This document shows, piece after piece, positions 60,248 to 64,000 of a DNA stretch of 64,000 bases (position 1 is its first letter; every line of letters begins with the position of its first letter). Below the pieces are notes generated by a model. It saw only the letters and a program-made list of their open reading frames with translations, had not been told where the DNA came from and ran no database searches. A program made the translations under genes and the position numbers. The stretch is from Rhodanobacter sp. (GTDB taxonomy: Bacteria; Pseudomonadota; Gammaproteobacteria; Xanthomonadales; Rhodanobacteraceae). The stretch spans positions 62,001 through 126,000 of the forward strand of contig SCRO01000075.1 of NCBI GenBank assembly GCA_004298505.1, given 5' to 3'.

Positions 60248-60655
60248 ATGAATACCGATCTGGACAACATCTCCATCGGCGCTTTCGCCGAGGCCGCCGG
60301 CATCGGCGTGGAGACGATTCGCTTCTACCAACGCAAGCGGCTGTTGCCCGAACCGCAACGCCCGCCAGGCGGCATACGCCGTTATGGCCGTGCAGACGTG
60401 ACCCGGGTGAAGTTCATCAAATCAGCGCAGCGACTGGGTTTCAGTCTCGACGAAGTCGCGCAGCTGCTCGCGTTAGAGGATGGAACTCAGTGCAACGAGG
60501 CTGCGCAATTCGCCGCGCGGCACCTGGCCGACGTGCGCGAGCGCCTGAAAGACCTCAAGCGCATGGAGACCGTCCTGTCCCGTCTGTTGCTTCAGTGCGA
60601 TTCGCATCAGGGCACGATTGCCTGCCCACTGATCGCCTCATTGCACGGCAGTTGA
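60248..60655 (+). CDS. merR: Mercury-responsive regulator MerR
   Basis: 135 residues. N-terminal winged HTH ([20 protein letters not shown]) and the three Hg-ligand cysteines at 82, 117 and 126. Divergent from merTPCA; represses and, with Hg(II), activates it, and controls itself from the same operator. Confidence 0.95.
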   Translation: MNTDLDNISIGAFAEAAGIGVETIRFYQRKRLLPEPQRPPGGIRRYGRADVTRVKFIKSAQRLGFSLDEVAQLLALEDGTQCNEAAQFAARHLADVRERLKDLKRMETVLSRLLLQCDSHQGTIACPLIASLHGS

Positions 60656-61455
60656 GACGAGTGTTTCTCCTCCACTGTCCGCGCTGTTGACCAGTCATCC
60701 GGGCGCGCCAGTTTGGCCGGCAAATCTTCAGAAGAGCACCTTCCACGTCAGGCTTGCCCATCGCCTAGCCACGAGGTAAACATCACTTCTCGGAAAATTT
60801 GTCTTCCGCGAAGCGGACGTTCACGACCGGCAGAAATGGGTCGGTTTCCGCCGGTCGACATGGGCTTGCAACTGATGAGACTGGTCGGCGGGCTGGTCAC
60901 TGTCGATTGGTCGTGTGATGTATTCGCCCCGGTGCACGCATGAGGTCTTTCCTCTCACGACCAGCGTGAAACCCGGGCCTGGACGACGCACCAGATCATG
61001 ATTGGCCCGAACCAGGCCGTTTTGGATTGCTAACTCTGGCTAGCGATCCAGCGGCGGGCAAACCTTTTCTGGCCAATTCGCACCGCCCCGTGGGCCTTGT
61101 TCCCGGTGTGGTGGTACGCCATCAGCGCTCCCCGCTGCCGTGGATTGGGTTACCCGTCTCTCGTGCCGGCGACTACGTCGACCGAGGATGAGCGTTCGCT
61201 TTCGAAGGTTGCCGGGCGACGGTGAACATGCCGAACGCATCCGCGGACCACTTCACTCCGTTCTCGTCGCGACCAGCGCTGGTCGTCATCTCGGCCGACT
61301 TGTCCGGGAAGTCCTCTGGGCTAGGCCAATTCCAAGTACCCCAGGCTCGCTTTTAGGAGTCGGCCAAGTAGTGGTCGATATCCACGCTTTGAGATGGTCC
61401 TGTCGCCGACTTATGGGTGCGTTCTGGCGTGGGCATTTAGACGGCTAAATGGGGG
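60656..61455. other. Gene-free stretch between merR and the right repeat
   Basis: No coding sequence supported. Contains GTTCCCGGTGTGGTGG near 61100, the element leader motif in reverse, and scattered dyads. I found no recognisable Tn21/Tn501-type ends for the mer genes. Confidence 0.45.
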
Positions 61456-61619
61456 CGAGGTTTGGGCGGCGTCCAACCCCGTTTAGGGGGTTGTACCCGG
61501 GTCAAACTACCTGTTTTCGACGTCCAAGTTCCGTCCAAGTGGGTTATCTGATGGGTCGGTGCGTCCCGTAACCCGCGCCCCGCTTGGGGTTGTTCAGCAT
61601 ACGGATATTCTGGCGCATG
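61456..61619. repeat. 164-bp paired segment, right copy
   Basis: Partner of 43283-43446. Its right end, TTCAGCATACGGATATTCTG, includes a possible -10 (TATTCT) about 130 bp before pncC, so part of it may be the pncC-recA promoter. Confidence 0.75.
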
Positions 61620-61743
61620 AACGGGGTGTGCCTGGTGAGATCGTCTTGGCGCATGCAATACAAGTCTTGGCGTGGTCGCGCGGAACGGGTAGAACTGTGC
61701 ATGTGCGCCTGGCGCACAGTGCATTCAAGTCCGGGAGTCTCGC

Positions 61744-62253
61744 ATGGAGTCGTCATCCATTCCTACCGATGCCGAATTGCTGGCGCTTGCCGGCGAGGTG
61801 GCCGGTGACGTGCAACGTTGCCGATTGATGCTGGTCACGGCCGAGTCCTGCACGGGAGGCTGGATTGCCAAGACCCTGACTGACCTGCCGGGCAGCTCGG
61901 CCTGGTTCGATGCCGGTGTGGTGACTTACAGCTACGGGGCCAAGGAGGCACTGCTGGGGGTCAATCCGCGCACCCTGGAGTTGACTGGCGCGGTCAGCGA
62001 GGAAACCGTGCTGGAAATGGTCGCCGGTGCGTTGGCGCGCTTCGGGGCTGGGGTGGCGGTGGCGGTGACCGGGATTGCCGGGCCGACCGGCGGTACGCCG
62101 GACAAGCCGGTCGGTACCGTGTGGATCGGCTGGAAGCGGCGTGGCGGTTATGCCCACGCGCAGTTGTTCCATTTTCCGGGTGACCGCGAGGCGGTGCGCC
62201 GGCAAACCGTGGCGGCGGCGCTCGCCGGCCTGCGCAAAACCCTGACAAAATGA
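61744..62253 (+). CDS. pncC: Nicotinamide-nucleotide amidase (CinA C-terminal domain)
   Basis: 169 residues. TAESCTGGWIAKTLTDLPGSS, split by usual spacing from VAVTGIAGPTGGTPDKPVGT, is the PncC signature. Deamidates NMN to nicotinate mononucleotide in pyridine-nucleotide recycling. Stand-alone PncC upstream of recA is the common gammaproteobacterial order. Confidence 0.93.
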   Translation: MESSSIPTDAELLALAGEVAGDVQRCRLMLVTAESCTGGWIAKTLTDLPGSSAWFDAGVVTYSYGAKEALLGVNPRTLELTGAVSEETVLEMVAGALARFGAGVAVAVTGIAGPTGGTPDKPVGTVWIGWKRRGGYAHAQLFHFPGDREAVRRQTVAAALAGLRKTLTK

Positions 62254-62403
62254 CGGGGCGATGGCTGCCAGCCTGGCTTGACGGGTGTGGGATACTCCAG
62301 CAACGGGCGCGACCGTTGCTGGACCCCGCCAGGGTGATCGCAGCCGGTGAGATTCGACCCGCGCATCATGCCTCCCAATCACAGCCCAACCGGAATACAT
62401 ACG

Positions 62404-63441
<1,038 letters not shown>

Positions 63442-63473
63442 TCCGTGCGCGTTGACCGCACTTCGTGGAACGC

Positions 63474-64000
63474 ATGGCCCGGCTCGCCCGGGCCATGTCC
63501 GTTTGCATGGCCATGAAGGGTCGGCGCGGTCCGGCGCATTCCGGCGGGAACAGCCCCGGCGGAACGCCGCCGGCCAAGCCAAGGCGCAGCGCCTACGACA
63601 AGGCGCTGGGTTTGCTGGCCGGTCGCGAGCACTCGCGCAAGGAACTCAAGACCAAGTTGCGCCAGGGCGGCTATGACGGCGAGGAGGCCGCCACCGCGCT
63701 GGATCGGCTCGGTGCGCAGCACTATCAGGACGACGATCGCTTCGCCGAAGCACTCGTGCGCCGCCGGATCGCCCAGGGTTACGGTCCGCTGCGCCTGCGC
63801 GTGGAGCTGAAGAGCCACAGTGTGCCCGACGCGCGCATCCGGGAATTGCTGGAAGAAGCCGACACCGACTGGGATACCCTGGCCGCCGCCCAATTGCGCC
63901 GACGCTATGCCGCTACGGGTAGCGCGGACCCTGCCGAACGCGCACGCCGCGCGCAGTTCCTCTTGCGCCGCGGCTTTGCGGCCGCCACAGTACGGCGTGT
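63474..64000 (+). CDS. recX: RecA regulator RecX (C-terminus outside window)
   Basis: About 175 residues visible. YDKALGLLAGREHSRKELKTKL and QGYGPLRLRVELKSH are typical three-helix RecX repeats. Several in-frame ATGs (63474, 63495, 63507, 63513) make the start uncertain; the last gives the most usual length. Limits RecA filament growth. Confidence 0.85.
   Translation, partial: MARLARAMSVCMAMKGRRGPAHSGGNSPGGTPPAKPRRSAYDKALGLLAGREHSRKELKTKLRQGGYDGEEAATALDRLGAQHYQDDDRFAEALVRRRIAQGYGPLRLRVELKSHSVPDARIRELLEEADTDWDTLAAAQLRRRYAATGSADPAERARRAQFLLRRGFAAATVRR

Noticed and set aside
61140-61448. Plus-strand 102-codon frame before pncC
   Set aside because: No family features or start signals; it overlaps a likely regulatory region.
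60656-61455. Tn21/Tn501-type mercury transposon ends
   Set aside because: No 38-bp terminal repeats, tnpA, tnpR or res site can be recognised.

Overview
The right end of the window (pncC, recA, recX from about 61.7 kb) is chromosomal. Its gene order and the RecA sequence fit a GC-rich gammaproteobacterium of the Lysobacterales (Xanthomonadales), probably near Rhodanobacteraceae. This placement is inferred from protein character and gene order only. Everything to the left looks like accessory DNA. I see no phage structural genes, no integrase and no conjugation genes in the window, so the type of element is open.

Region 1 (1-43 kb) is one coherent genetic element. It encodes at least thirteen ankyrin-repeat proteins, five proteins built from tandem helix-turn-helix (HTH) units, two paralogous superfamily-3 (SF3) helicases, two orphan DNA methyltransferases, FolE with a FolM-like reductase, UmuD/UmuC, an SRAP protein, an OLD-type ATPase/nuclease, a periplasmic chaperone with an outer-membrane usher, two very small secreted proteins resembling the start of spore-coat-U pilins, and many small unknown proteins. 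Genes mostly overlap by 4 nt (ATGA or GTGA) in short operons.

Two shared control architectures tie the element together. A 19-bp box (TAGGGCRAAAACGACGACC) occurs six times, always pointing at a gene and always 75-77 nt before its ATG. A second promoter-leader cassette has a -10 hexamer about 24-35 nt before the ATG and a CCACCACACCGGGAACC-like leader. It precedes more than a dozen genes. Many ankyrin proteins, and one non-ankyrin protein, end in the same short basic tail (type EPVQRSRKM). Four neighbouring proteins end in EQER instead. A candidate replication origin lies upstream of the first SF3 helicase (22.39-22.68 kb).

At 28,476-30,498 an IS1-like element carrying a YafQ-type toxin-antitoxin pair has inserted into a PD-(D/E)XK-type nuclease gene. 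It has 26-bp inverted repeats and a 9-bp target duplication. Removing it restores a 523-codon reading frame next to the OLD gene.

Region 2 (43-61.6 kb) is bracketed by a pair of 164-bp segments with conserved ends. It holds a second IS1-like transposase followed by a decayed toxin gene, a 1519-residue SF1 helicase fused to a Vsr-like nuclease, an unknown protein, a Gabija-like pair (GajA OLD nuclease and GajB UvrD-like helicase), an unknown protein, a DEDDh exonuclease and a compact mercury-resistance operon (merTPCA with divergent merR). This looks like a defence and resistance island next to pncC-recA-recX.
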